NCBI RefSeq assembly: GCF_030160835.1
Contig: NZ_BSPC01000069.1
Coordinates: 1-64,000 of the forward strand
Source: Labrys miyagiensis
GTDB taxonomy: Bacteria; Pseudomonadota; Alphaproteobacteria; Rhizobiales; Labraceae
Direction of reading: 5' to 3'
DNA length: 64,000 nucleotides
In this document: piece by piece, positions 54,501-62,947 of the stretch
How the letters are laid out: every line of letters starts with the position of its first letter
Numbering within the stretch: position 1 is the first letter of the stretch
Translations under genes and position numbers: made by a program
The notes under the pieces: model-generated
Database searches by the model: none
The model's input: only the letters and a program-made list of their open reading frames with translations
What the model was told of the DNA's origin: nothing

Positions 54501-54904
54501 TCGATCGAAGCGACGAAATCCTCCAGCCCCTTGCCGCCCTCCTCGACCTCGAGATAGGGCCCGAGCTCGTGCTTGAGCTCGGCCGGATAGGCGAAGGGCA
54601 GCTTGGTGGCGTACTCCTCGATGAAGAAGTCGAACGGGTTGATCGTGGCGAAATCGGCGACGAGATCGACCTCGATCTGGAATTTGGTGGTGGATTCGGG
54701 AAAGACGAAGCGGGCCAGCCAGTTGCCGTGGGGATCCTGCTGCCAGTTGATGAAGTGGTTGGCGGGCTCCACCTTCAGGGCGTAGCTGACGATCCTCGTG
54801 CGGGAATGCGGCGCCGGCCGAAGCCGAATGACCTGCGGCGCCAGGACGACCGGCCGGTCATAGTCATAGGTTGTGCGGTGATAGAGGGCAGCGACAATCG
54901 ACAA
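51560..54904 (-). CDS. Large transglutaminase-like protein with DUF2126
   Basis: An 1114-residue protein. The N-terminal third is a transglutaminase fold: [21 protein letters not shown]180 in [12 protein letters not shown]229 in [10 protein letters not shown] and D245 in [10 protein letters not shown]. The remaining two thirds (from about 300) are DUF2126 with [33 protein letters not shown] and [10 protein letters not shown] blocks. It is the first gene of the triad and belongs to the same conserved cluster as the ATP-grasp/alpha-E protein. The exact reaction is not established. It is intact and of the usual length. Confidence 0.95.
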   Translation of the reverse strand: MSIVAALYHRTTYDYDRPVVLAPQVIRLRPAPHSRTRIVSYALKVEPANHFINWQQDPHGNWLARFVFPESTTKFQIEVDLVADFATINPFDFFIEEYATKLPFAYPAELKHELGPYLEVEEGGKGLEDFVASIDMEGKNAVDFLVELNQRIQKEIGYIIRMEPGVQTPDETLTVKTGSCRDSAWLLVQVLRRLGLAARFVSGYSIQLTHDLKALDGPTGVGRDVADLHAWAEVYLPGAGWVGLDATSGMMTTEGHIPLAATPHYASAAPIVGAMTAIGAVETNFSYEMPVRRIAESPRVTLPFSEDSWKDLDALGQQVEKDLVAQDVRLTLGGEPTFVSIDDYQGEEWNTGAVGPTKRGLADTLIRRLRSAFAPGGFLHYGQGKWYPGESLPRWAFALYWRKDGKPIWTNPELIAREPRSDNRPAKNNVRRHFDPKPMQVLAEGVAQKLGIEPDFAVPAYEDAAHWILQEAQLPDNVDPMDSKLKDPEDRARIARVFDRGLDLPASYVLPVQRWNAEQRGGWISEHWRLRRGRLFLVPGDSPAGFRLPLATLPYVPPSVYPHVHVVDPTLPRGELPDPGALARQFRRTSQNNDGVLNQQIQVQQELGTGVVRTAMAFEIRDGVLCVFMPPVSAIEDYLELLVAVEASAEESGLTVHIEGYPPPYDPRIQVIKVTPDPGVIEVNIQPGASWEETVAITSTVYEEARLSRLGADKFMIDGRHVGTGGGNHVVLGGVTPADSPFLRRPDLLKSIVLYWQRHPSLSYMFSGLFIGPTSQAPRIDEARHDSLYELEIAMDMVRGPQGGNPPPWLVDRLFRNLLVDVSGNTHRAEICIDKLYSPDSATGRLGLIEFRSFEMPPDYRMSLAQQLLLRALIAWFWREPQGGEFTRWGTQLHDRFMLPHFVWADFQDVLGDLARAGYGFDPAWYQAQLEFRFPFYGKVDYEGVSLEVRQALEPWHVLGEEGAAGGTVRYVDSSVERLQLKAEGFNPSRHVIACNGRRLPMAGTGRSGEAVAGVRFKAWQPASGLHPTIPVHAPLTFDVIDTWSGRSLGGCVYHVAHPGGRSYETFPLNAYEAEARRLARFQPIGHTPGWPPIPRPEGNTEFPFTLDLRRPVR

Positions 54905-55114
54905 GGTGGATTCCCGGGTACGAAAACAGCGTACCGTATCGGTTTGCCTGCATGGGAGGCAAGCCTATTAGGCAGGCATTGTTAAGGAACGGGGTTCCCG
55001 GGATCGCAGGACGTGGGCTTGCGCCTCAGCCGCTTCAGCGATTTATTAACGTCCCGGCGCTAGAGGGCGCCCAATCGCTCTTAACGAGAACAGCTCTTAC
55101 CGAGGAAGTCCCCC

Positions 55115-55444
55115 ATGATGCGCCCGGCGTCTTTTCTTGCCGCCACCCTGTTCACCCTTGCCGCATGGGCCGGCAGCATGGCGGCGGCGCAGGCCGGGGG
55201 GTTACCGACCTATCAATACAAGCTTTTCTGCAAGGCCCTCGGCAGAGGCCAGGCGGTGATGGTGCAGAATTGCGAGACGCAGGAAGTGCTGTCCTACCAG
55301 CAACTACGCACGATCTGGCGCACGCCGCCGGCCGAGGACATCCAGGACAAATGCTATGCCCGCAACCAGCCGGACAAGCGCACCGGTTCGGGCTCCTATG
55401 TGAAGTACCTGAACTGCATCATCACCAATACGGGCAATGGCTGA
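55115..55444 (+). CDS. Small secreted hypothetical protein
   Basis: A 109-residue protein with a signal peptide (MMRPASFLAATLFTLAAWAG...AQA). The mature 83 residues contain four Cys (LFCKALGRGQ, NCETQEV, KCYARNQ, LNCIITN) that could form two disulfides. No family is recognised. GAGGAAG lies ahead of the start. It is alone, followed by a palindromic element whose left arm contains its stop codon. Confidence 0.75.
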   Translation: MMRPASFLAATLFTLAAWAGSMAAAQAGGLPTYQYKLFCKALGRGQAVMVQNCETQEVLSYQQLRTIWRTPPAEDIQDKCYARNQPDKRTGSGSYVKYLNCIITNTGNG

Positions 55445-55585
55445 GCGGGGGCGGGTCTTCAGACCCGCCTGGACCGCAGGGCTTCAGAGAAAGTCGAAGG
55501 TATCTTTGCTTTCCAAGCCTGCCTTCATACTCACCATTTAATCCAGCGTCGAGGTTCCAGCGGGTCTGAAGACCCGCCCCCCTCA
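55442..55585. repeat. Palindromic element, family A variant (GCGGGTCTTCAGACCCGC hairpins)
   Basis: TGAGCGGGGGCGGGTCTTCA opens and TGAAGACCCGCCCCCCTCA closes. Both ends carry TGA, which are the actual stop codons of the converging secreted-protein and cbiD genes. Both reading frames therefore end in the element. Confidence 0.9.
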
Positions 55586-56665
55586 GCGCGCCAATAAATT
55601 TCCATCCCTGCCAAAGATCGCGATATCCAGCGCAACCTCGCTATCGCGCAGCACCTTGACGGCCGTCTCGCGCGCATAACGAGCCACAAGCGGCGGCAGA
55701 TCCAGCCCGGCGGCCCCCGCGATCTCCAGCGCCTCGATGGCCGTGTTGGCCTGCGCCACCGCATCGGCCACCTCACGCGCGCCGCCGAGTTCCTCCACCC
55801 GCTCAGCCAGCCAGCGCAAATCCACCGGGCCGGCGCGCGAATGCAGGTCGAGCAGGCCCTGGCCGAGCTTGGTGATCTTGGCAAAGCCGCCGGCGATGGT
55901 AACGCGCGGCACGGGATGGACGCGGACATATTTGAGCATGCCGCCGACGAAATCGCCCATGTCGATCAGCGCGGCCTCTTCCAGCCCATAGAGTTTCGCC
56001 ACCGCGGCTTCCGAGGCGGAGCCGGTGGCGCCGGCGATGTGCTGCAGACCCTGCGCCCGCGCGACGTCGATGCCGCGGTGGATCGAATGGATCCAGGCCG
56101 AGCAGGAGAAAGGCACGACGATGCCGGTGGTTCCCAGCACCGAAAGCCCGCCGACGATGCCGAGCCGCCCGTTCAGCGTCTTGCGGGCGATCGCCTCGCC
56201 ATCGGCGATGGAGACGGTGACTTCGACATCACCGGGCGCGCCATGGCGGGTGGCGACCTCGGCAATGGCGGCCGCGATCTGGGCTCGCGGACCGGGATTG
56301 ATGGCGGGCTCGCCTACCGGCAGCGGCAGGCCGGGCTTGGTGACGGTGCCGACACCCTCCCCCGCCTTGTAGGTGACGCCGGAACCGGGCGCGCCGCGCC
56401 GCACAGTGGAGGAGACGAGCGCGCCATGCGTGACGTCGGGGTCATCACCCGCGTCCTTGACGATAGTGGCGGTGGCGTGATCGGCAAAGAGCTCATGCCG
56501 GGCGAGCGCAAAGGCAGGCGTCTCGCCGCGCGGCAGGGTGATGGTGACGGGATCGGGGAAGTCGCCGGTGAGCAGGGCCGCATAGGCCGCCTTGGCGGCG
56601 GCGGCGGCGCAGGCGCCGGTGGTCCAGCCATAGCGCAGGGGGCCGGGGGGCATTTCTTCGGACAA
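55583..56665 (-). CDS. cbiD: Cobalt-precorrin-5B (C1)-methyltransferase
   Basis: A 360-residue enzyme that methylates C-1 of the corrin ring in the anaerobic-type pathway. The family blocks are LRYGWTTGACAAAAAKAA at the start, VKDAGDDPDVTHG, GEGVGTVTKPGL, GEPAINPGPR and NGRLGIVGGLSVLGTTGIV. The start is a TTG at 56665 behind GGGAAG; an ATG at 56653 would truncate by four residues. Together with cobB it indicates cobalamin synthesis, with other genes elsewhere. Confidence 0.95.
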   Translation of the reverse strand: MSEEMPPGPLRYGWTTGACAAAAAKAAYAALLTGDFPDPVTITLPRGETPAFALARHELFADHATATIVKDAGDDPDVTHGALVSSTVRRGAPGSGVTYKAGEGVGTVTKPGLPLPVGEPAINPGPRAQIAAAIAEVATRHGAPGDVEVTVSIADGEAIARKTLNGRLGIVGGLSVLGTTGIVVPFSCSAWIHSIHRGIDVARAQGLQHIAGATGSASEAAVAKLYGLEEAALIDMGDFVGGMLKYVRVHPVPRVTIAGGFAKITKLGQGLLDLHSRAGPVDLRWLAERVEELGGAREVADAVAQANTAIEALEIAGAAGLDLPPLVARYARETAVKVLRDSEVALDIAIFGRDGNLLAR

Positions 56666-56689
56666 GGTGACTTCCCGTTCGACGCAGGG

Positions 56690-56900
56690 CGCGACCTGAG
56701 GCCTTCCCCACGAAGCTGGGGAAGGTGGCCCGACGAAGTCGGGTCGGATTGGGTGTGGCCCGCTAGGGATGTCACATCCGGAAGAGATGCTGTCAACTTG
56801 AAGACCTTTGGCTCAGGGGGCGCCCTATTCTGACCCACCCCCTGCTCAACGCACACCAGAGTGTGCGTGACCTCCCCAACTTCATGGTGAGGGCCCTCGC
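56690..56900. repeat. Palindromic element, family B (intergenic copy)
   Basis: GCGACCTGAGGCCTTCCCCA with CGAAGCTGGGGAAGG opens the left arm, and GCGTGACCTCCCCAACTTCA with TGGTGAGG closes the right, with a second pair around GGCCCGACGAAGTCGGGTCG. It lies between cbiD (start) and pirin (stop). Confidence 0.85.
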
Positions 56901-56926
56901 CTTACTCTGACCGCGCCCCCAAGACC

Positions 56927-57844
56927 TCAAACCTCCGGCAGCGGAATGAATTCCGGGTCACCCGGCACCGTCGTGAAGCGCCCCTGCTTCCAGTCTTCCT
57001 TGGCCTGCTCGATACGCTCCTGCGAGGAGGACACGAAGTTCCACCAGATATGGCGCGGGCCATCCATCGTAGCCCCGCCCACCAGCACGAGCCTGGCCGT
57101 CGTCATCGCCTCGACCATCAGCGCATCGCCGGGGCGCAGCACCAGCAGCGAGCCGACGCCGAAGCGGTCGCCCGCCAGGTCGACTTCGCCCGAGACGATA
57201 TAGAGGGCGCGCTCCTCGGTTTGTGCATCCACCGGCAGCTTCGCGCCGGCCTCCAGGGCCACGTCGACATAAAGCGTGCTCCAATCCTGCCGCACCGGCG
57301 AGGAGAGCCCATAGGCCGAGCCCATCAGCACGCGCACCGTCTTGCCCTCGGCGCTGTGCTCGGGGATCGTCTGCGCCTCGTAATGCTGGAAGGAGGGCGA
57401 GCCCTCTTCCAGCGACTGCGGCAGGGCGACCCAGGCCTGCAGGCCGAGCATGGAAAAGCCGTGCTTGCGGTCCTCCAGCCCGGTCCGCTCGGAATGCACG
57501 ATGCCGCGCCCGGCCGTCATCAGGCTGATCTCGCCGGGCCTGGTGGTCTCGGCATAGCCAAGGCTGTCGCGGTGCACGATGGCGCCGTCGAAGAGATAGC
57601 TCACCGTCGACAGGCCGATATGGGGGTGCGGGCGCACGTCGAAGGCCTCGCCCGGCTTGAAGATCGAGGGGCCGAAATGGTCGAGGAACACGAAGGGGCC
57701 GACGAGGCGGCGGCGCGAGCTCGGTAGCGCACGGCGCACGGCGAAACCGCCGAGATCGCGCGAGCGAGCGATGATCTGCATCTCCACCGCGTTGCAGGAA
57801 AAGGCATCGCCCGGTACGGGATCGTCGGTCGGGTGAACGGTCAT
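56927..57844 (-). CDS. Pirin-family bicupin protein
   Basis: A 305-residue pirin. The N-terminal cupin holds the metal residues in RPHPHIGLSTVSYLFDGAIV (the H-x-H-x5 motif) with HRDSLG, and ends GRGIVHSER. The second cupin is at about 200-270. Relatives act as quercetinases or redox-sensing co-regulators. The ATG has a GGAGAGGG site. No regulator or target is encoded next to it. Confidence 0.92.
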   Translation of the reverse strand: MTVHPTDDPVPGDAFSCNAVEMQIIARSRDLGGFAVRRALPSSRRRLVGPFVFLDHFGPSIFKPGEAFDVRPHPHIGLSTVSYLFDGAIVHRDSLGYAETTRPGEISLMTAGRGIVHSERTGLEDRKHGFSMLGLQAWVALPQSLEEGSPSFQHYEAQTIPEHSAEGKTVRVLMGSAYGLSSPVRQDWSTLYVDVALEAGAKLPVDAQTEERALYIVSGEVDLAGDRFGVGSLLVLRPGDALMVEAMTTARLVLVGGATMDGPRHIWWNFVSSSQERIEQAKEDWKQGRFTTVPGDPEFIPLPEV

Positions 57845-58026
57845 GCGAGCCCTCTCCTGTCATCCATGCAATGAAACGCAATCATAAGACGCATCCGGGT
57901 GGATCGTACGGGCCTTTTTGCAAGAAGGCCATGCAATAGCTCCGTGCAATTTGAAGCGAACCCGGCTATCACCGCCAAAACCTCCTGACGATCCAAATCC
58001 TTCCCCAACCCGACAACAGGTCCCTG

Positions 58027-58647
58027 ATGCCCGCTACTCTCGTGCTCTGCCGCCATGGCCAAAGTGATTGGAACCTCAAGAACCTCTTCACCGGCTGGAA
58101 GGATCCCGGCCTGACCGAGAAGGGCATCGCCGAAGCTCATGAAGCCGCCGCTCGGCTGAAGGCCATGGGCATCAAGTTCGACATCGCCTTCACCTCCGCG
58201 TTGTCGCGCGCTCAGCACACCACCTCGATCATCCTCGAGGATCTCGGCCAGGCAGGCCTCGAGACCATCCGCGACCAGGCCCTCAACGAGCGCGACTATG
58301 GCGACCTCTCCGGCCTCAACAAGGACGAGGCTCGCGTCAAATGGGGCGAGGAGCAGGTGCATGTCTGGCGCCGTTCCTATGACGTGCCCCCGCCCGGCGG
58401 CGAGAGCCTCAAGGACACCGCCGCCCGCGTGCTGCCCTATTACGTCTACCGCGTCCTGCCCCAGGCCATGGCCGGCAAGACCGTGCTGATCGGCGCCCAC
58501 GGCAATTCGCTGCGCGCCTTGATCATGGCGATGGAAGGCCTGACGGGCGAGCAGATCGTCAAGCGCGAGCTCGATACCGGCGTGCCGATCGTCTACCACC
58601 TGAACCCGGACACGACGATCGCCAGCAAGCAGGAGCTGAAGGGGTAA
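58027..58647 (+). CDS. gpmA: 2,3-bisphosphoglycerate-dependent phosphoglycerate mutase
   Basis: A 206-residue dPGM interconverting 2- and 3-phosphoglycerate. The RHG motif is [10 protein letters not shown], with the phosphohistidine H10. The [20 protein letters not shown] block, [13 protein letters not shown] (with the catalytic Glu) and [12 protein letters not shown] (second His) are all present. It is shorter than E. coli GpmA, as is usual in alphaproteobacteria. The stop codon touches a mosaic palindrome. Confidence 0.95.
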   Translation: MPATLVLCRHGQSDWNLKNLFTGWKDPGLTEKGIAEAHEAAARLKAMGIKFDIAFTSALSRAQHTTSIILEDLGQAGLETIRDQALNERDYGDLSGLNKDEARVKWGEEQVHVWRRSYDVPPPGGESLKDTAARVLPYYVYRVLPQAMAGKTVLIGAHGNSLRALIMAMEGLTGEQIVKRELDTGVPIVYHLNPDTTIASKQELKG

Positions 58648-58852
58648 CTGGGAGCGCGGACGTTCTTCCTGGGATCGCAGGCGTCTCGCCTGCATCTTGA
58701 ACCGCAGCGTTTCCGGGGCAGGCGAGACGCCTGCGGTCCCAGGAACGCCTCGGACGCCCCGTTCTACTGGTCCGACCTCCATGTCGGCACCTCTTCGGGC
58801 AAACGCCACGCTTCCACAAGCAGGCTGGAAGCCTGCGATCCCAGGGATTCCT
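58648..58852. repeat. Mosaic of nested palindromic elements, family A
   Basis: A left arm (CTGGGAGCGCGGACGTT) is interrupted at 58665 by a complete element of the GCAGGCG type (CCTGGGATCGCAGGCGTCTC ... GAGACGCCTGCGGTCCCAGG). After this come a CCGACCTCCATGTCGG hairpin and a right arm of the GCAGGC type with CTGGAAGCCTGCGATCCCAG. At least four arms of three kinds are combined in about 200 bases. Confidence 0.9.
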
Positions 58853-58929
58853 CCTACAAAAACATAGCCACGACGTGAGAGAACGCCTAAACGGATAGGC
58901 GATCTCGTTCTCGGCTGCGTTGCTTGTCC

Positions 58930-60063
58930 ATGATCATCGCCTCCCCTTCCGACTATCGTGCTGCCGCAAGGCGCAAGCTCCCCCGTTTCCTGTTCGACTA
59001 TGTCGATGGCGGCGCCTATGCGGAGCGCACGCTGCGCAACAATGTCGCCGATCTCGAAGGCATCAGCCTGCGCCAGCGCGTCCTCAAGAATGTCGAGAAG
59101 CTGAGCCTGGAAACCGAGCTGTTCGGCCAGCGCTTCGCCATGCCGGTGATCCTGGCGCCGGTGGGGCTCACGGGCATGCTCGCCCGCCGCGGCGAGGTGC
59201 AGGCTGCGAAGGCGGCGGCCGCCAAGGGCATTACCATGACGCTCTCCACCGTCTCGGTCTGCCCGATCGAGGAGGTGATGCCGGCAAGTCCGAGGCCGAT
59301 CTGGTTCCAGCTCTATGTGCTGAGAGACCGCGGCTTCATGCGCAACGCGCTGGAGCGGGCGCAGGCGGCGGGCATCAACACCCTCGTCTTCACCGTCGAC
59401 ATGCCGACGCCGGGCGCGCGCTATCGCGACCCGCATTCGGGCATGTCCGGTCCGTTCGGGCCGCAGCGGCGCATCTTCCAATCCGTCTTCAAGCCGGCAT
59501 GGGCCTATGACGTCGGCCTGATGGGCAAGCCGCACGATCTGGGCAATGTCTCGAAGTATCTCGGCAAGCCGACGGGGCTGGCAGATTACATCGGCTGGCT
59601 CGCCAAGAATTTCGACCCCTCGATCAGCTGGTCCGACCTCGAGTGGATCCGCGACGCCTGGAAGGGCCCGATCATCATCAAGGGCATCCTCGACCCCGAG
59701 GATGCGCGCGACGCCGTGAAGTTCGGAGCGAGCGGCATCGTCGTTTCCAACCATGGCGGGCGCCAGCTCGACGGCGTGCTTTCCAGCGCCAGGGCTCTGC
59801 CGGCCATCGCCGATGCGGTGGGCGGTGACCTCACCCTCCTCGCCGATGGCGGCATCCGCTCCGGCCTCGACGTCGTGCGCATGCTGGCGCTCGGCGCCAA
59901 GGGCGTGATGCTCGGCCGCGCCTTCGCCTATGCCATGGCGGCCGGAGGCCAGGCGGCGGTGGAGAACCTGCTCGACATCATCGCCAAGGAGATGCGGGTG
60001 GCGATGACGCTGACCGGGGTGGAGAAGGTGTCTCAGATCGATGGGAAGAGCCTGGTGAAATAG
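58930..60063 (+). CDS. lldD: L-lactate dehydrogenase (quinone-dependent, FMN)
   Basis: A 377-residue FMN enzyme oxidising L-lactate to pyruvate at the inner membrane. It is very close to E. coli LldD throughout: [61 protein letters not shown] and the catalytic His (H275) in [14 protein letters not shown] take the ATG at 58930, which gives the same start as E. coli; a TTG six bases earlier is possible. The usual companions lldP and lldR are absent, but an MFS transporter lies 3 kb downstream. Confidence 0.96.
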   Translation: MIIASPSDYRAAARRKLPRFLFDYVDGGAYAERTLRNNVADLEGISLRQRVLKNVEKLSLETELFGQRFAMPVILAPVGLTGMLARRGEVQAAKAAAAKGITMTLSTVSVCPIEEVMPASPRPIWFQLYVLRDRGFMRNALERAQAAGINTLVFTVDMPTPGARYRDPHSGMSGPFGPQRRIFQSVFKPAWAYDVGLMGKPHDLGNVSKYLGKPTGLADYIGWLAKNFDPSISWSDLEWIRDAWKGPIIIKGILDPEDARDAVKFGASGIVVSNHGGRQLDGVLSSARALPAIADAVGGDLTLLADGGIRSGLDVVRMLALGAKGVMLGRAFAYAMAAGGQAAVENLLDIIAKEMRVAMTLTGVEKVSQIDGKSLVK

Positions 60064-60227
60064 CCTGGGAGCGCGTCCCCGGGAGCGCGGACATCCTGTC
60101 CGCTCCTGAAACGACGAGCTCCCAAGATGCGGCTCGTCCGAGTTTGGCAGGTGTAACCGAAAACGGGTTCGTCCTATCCGGCGACCGAATCGTTTCAAGA
60201 GCGGACAGGATGTCCGCGCTCCCCGGT
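60064..60227. repeat. Nested palindromic element, family A
   Basis: A short left arm CCTGGGAGCGCGTCC is followed by a complete copy starting CCGGGAGCGCGGACATCCTG and ending GGATGTCCGCGCTCCCCGG. It lies between the stop codons of convergent lldD and the Ada-like gene. Confidence 0.9.
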
Positions 60228-61129
60228 CACGCCGTTCCGCTCCTGACCCTGCCCCCTTCCCAGCCCAGCATCGCCTGCTTTCTCGTCAAGCCCCAATGAT
60301 ATCCCGTCAGAGCGCCCGAGCGGCCGATCACCCGGTGGCAGGGCACCACGAAGGAGAGTGGGTTCTTGCCCACCGCCGCCCCTACCGCCCGCGAGGCATT
60401 AGGATTGCCGATATGGCTGGCGATGTCGGAATAGGTCGACATCTTGCCCATCGGGATTCGCAGAAGCGTGCGCCAGACGCGGACTTCGAAATCCGTGCCG
60501 ATCATCACCACGTTGAGGGGCCGATCGGCCTGCCATTTCGACGGGTCAAAGATGCGGCCGGCATAGGGCGCCGTGACCATGGAATCCTCGCGGAACTCCG
60601 CATTGGGCCAGCGCGCCCGCATATCGGCGAGCGCGGCCGGCTCCTCGCCGGGATCGGCGAAGGCGACACCGGCAAGGCCGAGCGGCGCCACCATCACCAG
60701 CGACGTGCCGAAGGGCGAGGGGTGGAAGCCATAGCTGATGGTCAGGCCCGCGCCCCCGGTCTTGAAGGAACCCGGCGTCATCGCATCATGGGTGACGAAG
60801 AGGTCGTGCAGCCGCCCCGGGCCGGAAAGGCCGAGCTCATAGGTGGCGTCGAGGATGGAGGCGGAATCGCGCAGGAGGTCGCGGGCGCGGTCGAGCGTCA
60901 CCGCCGCCAGGAAGTCCTTGGGCGTGATGCCGGCCCAGCGCCGGAACAGATGATGGAAATGCGAGACCGACAGGCCGACATGGCCGGCGATATCCTCCAG
61001 CGAGGGCTGCGTCTGCCATTTCTTCGAGATATAGGCGATCGCCTTGCGGATCCGGTCATAGTCCTCGGGCGAATTGGCGAGCGGCGAGACGAGCGACGAC
61101 TCGGGCAGGGACAGGCTGGCGGGGGACAT
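60227..61129 (-). CDS. Ada-like methyltransferase with AraC-type HTH but no N-terminal zinc domain
   Basis: A 300-residue protein. An AraC-type HTH covers about residues 22-120 (LEDIAGHVGLSVSHFHHLFR, GITPKDFLAAVTLDRARDLL). The C-terminal O6-alkylguanine methyltransferase domain has the acceptor Cys C264 in PCHRVIGRSG and the preceding ASRAVGAAVGKNPLSFVV. It transfers methyl groups from O6-methylguanine to itself. The E. coli Ada N-terminal zinc-Cys domain that senses phosphotriesters is missing, so inducible control by methyl-phosphotriesters is unlikely. The ATG at 61129 has no strong site. Confidence 0.93.
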   Translation of the reverse strand: MSPASLSLPESSLVSPLANSPEDYDRIRKAIAYISKKWQTQPSLEDIAGHVGLSVSHFHHLFRRWAGITPKDFLAAVTLDRARDLLRDSASILDATYELGLSGPGRLHDLFVTHDAMTPGSFKTGGAGLTISYGFHPSPFGTSLVMVAPLGLAGVAFADPGEEPAALADMRARWPNAEFREDSMVTAPYAGRIFDPSKWQADRPLNVVMIGTDFEVRVWRTLLRIPMGKMSTYSDIASHIGNPNASRAVGAAVGKNPLSFVVPCHRVIGRSGALTGYHWGLTRKQAMLGWEGGRVRSGTA

Positions 61130-61261
61130 GGGACTTCTCCGGGCATTCGTTCTCCATGCCCAATGTAGGCCTGCCGCGACGGCGTTCCCACCCGAAACCT
61201 ATGGTCCGTCATCCCGGACGAGCGCAGCGAGACCCGGGATCGTTTTCAGGATAGGGCGCAA

Positions 61262-61369
61262 ATGGTGTGCCGGTCTTCAGACCGGCATCTTTCCGACCCG
61301 GCTGCGGTTCCATGCCGTTCCCGCCACATCGACTGAAAGTCGATGTGGCTGTGAAGACCGGCACACCAT
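61262..61369. repeat. Palindromic element, family A variant (GTGCCGGTCTTCAGACCGGC) with extended tip
   Basis: ATGGTGTGCCGGTCTTCAGA opens and GTGAAGACCGGCACACCAT closes. The right arm has an additional stem, GCCACATCGACTGAAAGTCG with ATGTGGC, at its tip. It ends at the first base of the DUF2244 gene stop codon. Upstream of it, 61208-61240 holds a GTCATCCCGG...CCCGGGATC half-element. Confidence 0.85.
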
Positions 61370-61863
61370 CACCCCCGCCGCGCGGTATGCAGCGCCTTCG
61401 TAAAGGCATCCGCGAACTCGCCCTTTTCATGCGAGCCGAGGAAGCGGGCGATCTCGACTTCCCGGCCCTGCTGCGCCAAGGCAAGGCGCGTGGTGCCGAA
61501 TTCCTCATGCTGCTCGCGTTCGAGGCGGACCCAGCGCGGATTGAAATTCCACTCGCGGCGCCGGCCCTGGAGGTCGATGCGGGAGAATAGCAGCCGCGCC
61601 GGGGTCAGGAACACATGCTCCCTGAGCTTTGCCCCGCGATAATTGAGCTTGAACATCACATAGAGCAGCCCGACATCGATGCCGAAAAAGCCGATCACCG
61701 GCCAGGCACCCATCAGATAGAAGGGGATGCTGAGCAAGGTTGAAAAACAGGCGACTGCGATGAGCAGGTTGCGAAACCCCCGCGGCCCGAGCGAGCGATG
61801 CGGATAGAGCACCGCGTCGAAGACGGGCTCTTCCAAGGGTATTTTCGGGTTGGCGCTGTCCAT
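61369..61863 (-). CDS. DUF2244 family membrane protein
   Basis: A 164-residue protein with two membrane segments close to the N terminus (about 35-80: RNLLIAVACFSTLLSIPFYL, MGAWPVIGFFGIDVGLLYVM), joined by a short turn, and a cytoplasmic C-terminal domain (EWNFNPRWVRLEREQHEEFG, EVEIARFLG). DUF2244 genes are often found near respiratory genes in alphaproteobacteria; none is visible here. The start at 61863 is my choice. The longer ATG at 61887 overlaps the divergent nth start. Confidence 0.85.
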   Translation of the reverse strand: MDSANPKIPLEEPVFDAVLYPHRSLGPRGFRNLLIAVACFSTLLSIPFYLMGAWPVIGFFGIDVGLLYVMFKLNYRGAKLREHVFLTPARLLFSRIDLQGRRREWNFNPRWVRLEREQHEEFGTTRLALAQQGREVEIARFLGSHEKGEFADAFTKALHTARRG

Positions 61864-61885
61864 AATTCGCCAATATAAGCGTTTC

Positions 61886-62635
61886 ATGCGCAGCCGCCAG
61901 ACTCAAATGCCGCCGGAAACCGCCCCCGCGGTGAAATCGCCGAAGCGAACCAAGGCGAAGGCCAATGCCGCCGCGGCCTCCGCCGGCACGCAGCGTTCGG
62001 CCCTTCCGCAAGCCTCGATCACCGAGATCTTCCGGCGCTTTTCCGAAGCCCTGCCCGAGCCCAAGGGCGAACTGGAATACGCAAACGTCTATACGCTGCT
62101 GGTGGCCGTGGTGCTCTCGGCGCAGGCCACCGATGTCGGCGTCAACAAGGCGACGCGCCCGCTCTTCGCCATCGCCGACACGCCGCGGAAGATGGTGGCG
62201 CTCGGCGAGGAGAAGTTGATCGGCTATATCAAGACCATCGGGCTCTACCGCAACAAGGCCAAGAACGTCATCGCTCTCTCCAAGGCGCTGATCGCGGAGC
62301 ATGGCGGCGAGGTGCCCCCCTCGCGCGAAGTGCTGGAAACGCTGCCGGGCGTCGGTCGCAAGACCGCCAATGTGGTGCTCAACATCGCCTTCGGCCTGCC
62401 GACCATCGCCGTCGACACCCATCTCTTTCGCGTCGCCAATCGCACCGGCATCGCCCCGGGCAAGACGCCGCTGGCCGTGGAACTCGGCCTCGAAAAGGTG
62501 GTGCCGGCCGCCTATGCCCGCCATGCCCATCACTGGCTGATCCTGCACGGGCGCTATGTCTGCAAGGCGGTGAAGCCGCTGTGCTCGACCTGCCTGATCC
62601 GGGACATCTGCCTGTTCGAGGAGAAGGCGGTTTAG
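61886..62635 (+). CDS. nth: Endonuclease III
   Basis: A 249-residue DNA glycosylase/AP lyase for oxidised pyrimidines. The helix-hairpin-helix is LPGVGRKTANVV with the catalytic Lys K159, the Asp is D177 (VDTHLFRV), and the [4Fe-4S] cluster ligands are C226, C233, C236 and C242 in the C-x6-C-x2-C-x5-C pattern. The first 40 residues are a basic tail (SPKRTKAKANAAAASAGT) not found in E. coli Nth. The start may be 61886 or the ATG at 61907. Divergent from DUF2244 with overlapping 5' ends. Confidence 0.95.
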   Translation: MRSRQTQMPPETAPAVKSPKRTKAKANAAAASAGTQRSALPQASITEIFRRFSEALPEPKGELEYANVYTLLVAVVLSAQATDVGVNKATRPLFAIADTPRKMVALGEEKLIGYIKTIGLYRNKAKNVIALSKALIAEHGGEVPPSREVLETLPGVGRKTANVVLNIAFGLPTIAVDTHLFRVANRTGIAPGKTPLAVELGLEKVVPAAYARHAHHWLILHGRYVCKAVKPLCSTCLIRDICLFEEKAV

Positions 62636-62947
62636 AGAGTTGTGGCGGTCTCCGACCGCCATTCCTGGGACCACTGCATTTGCGGGAAAATCCACCTTCT
62701 TGTGCCCAGGGCGACAGCCGCCGATAAGTGTCGCCGCGCACATTACTGAGATTGCTGTAATTAAAATATACAACTAAAGATTGCATTGACCCGATTTGAT
62801 CGTCAACCATGAAAAATGAATAGCATTTCTCCGAATCCCGGCATTTGATACTTTGGTTGACGCTGCAGCGCGAGGGCATATTCAATTCAATAGGGCTCGA
62901 CTGCTGTTTTACGCGCAGCCAATAAATTGCAAAAAGGGAGTCCATTG
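62636..62947. other. AT-rich gap ahead of the MFS gene, with a worn repeat arm
   Basis: About 310 bases. The first 40 contain a GGCGGTCTCCGACCGCC hairpin and a CCTGGGACC fragment of a family A element. The rest is AT-rich, with the likely promoter of the transporter gene, but I could not place a reliable -35/-10 pair. Confidence 0.5.

Noticed and set aside
53324-54985. Long plus-strand open frame (553 codons)
   Set aside because: Antisense to the DUF2126/transglutaminase gene and without motifs.
57841-60198. Minus-strand open frame of 785 codons
   Set aside because: Antisense to gpmA and lldD and running through palindromic elements; repeat-coded strings in it show it is not a gene.
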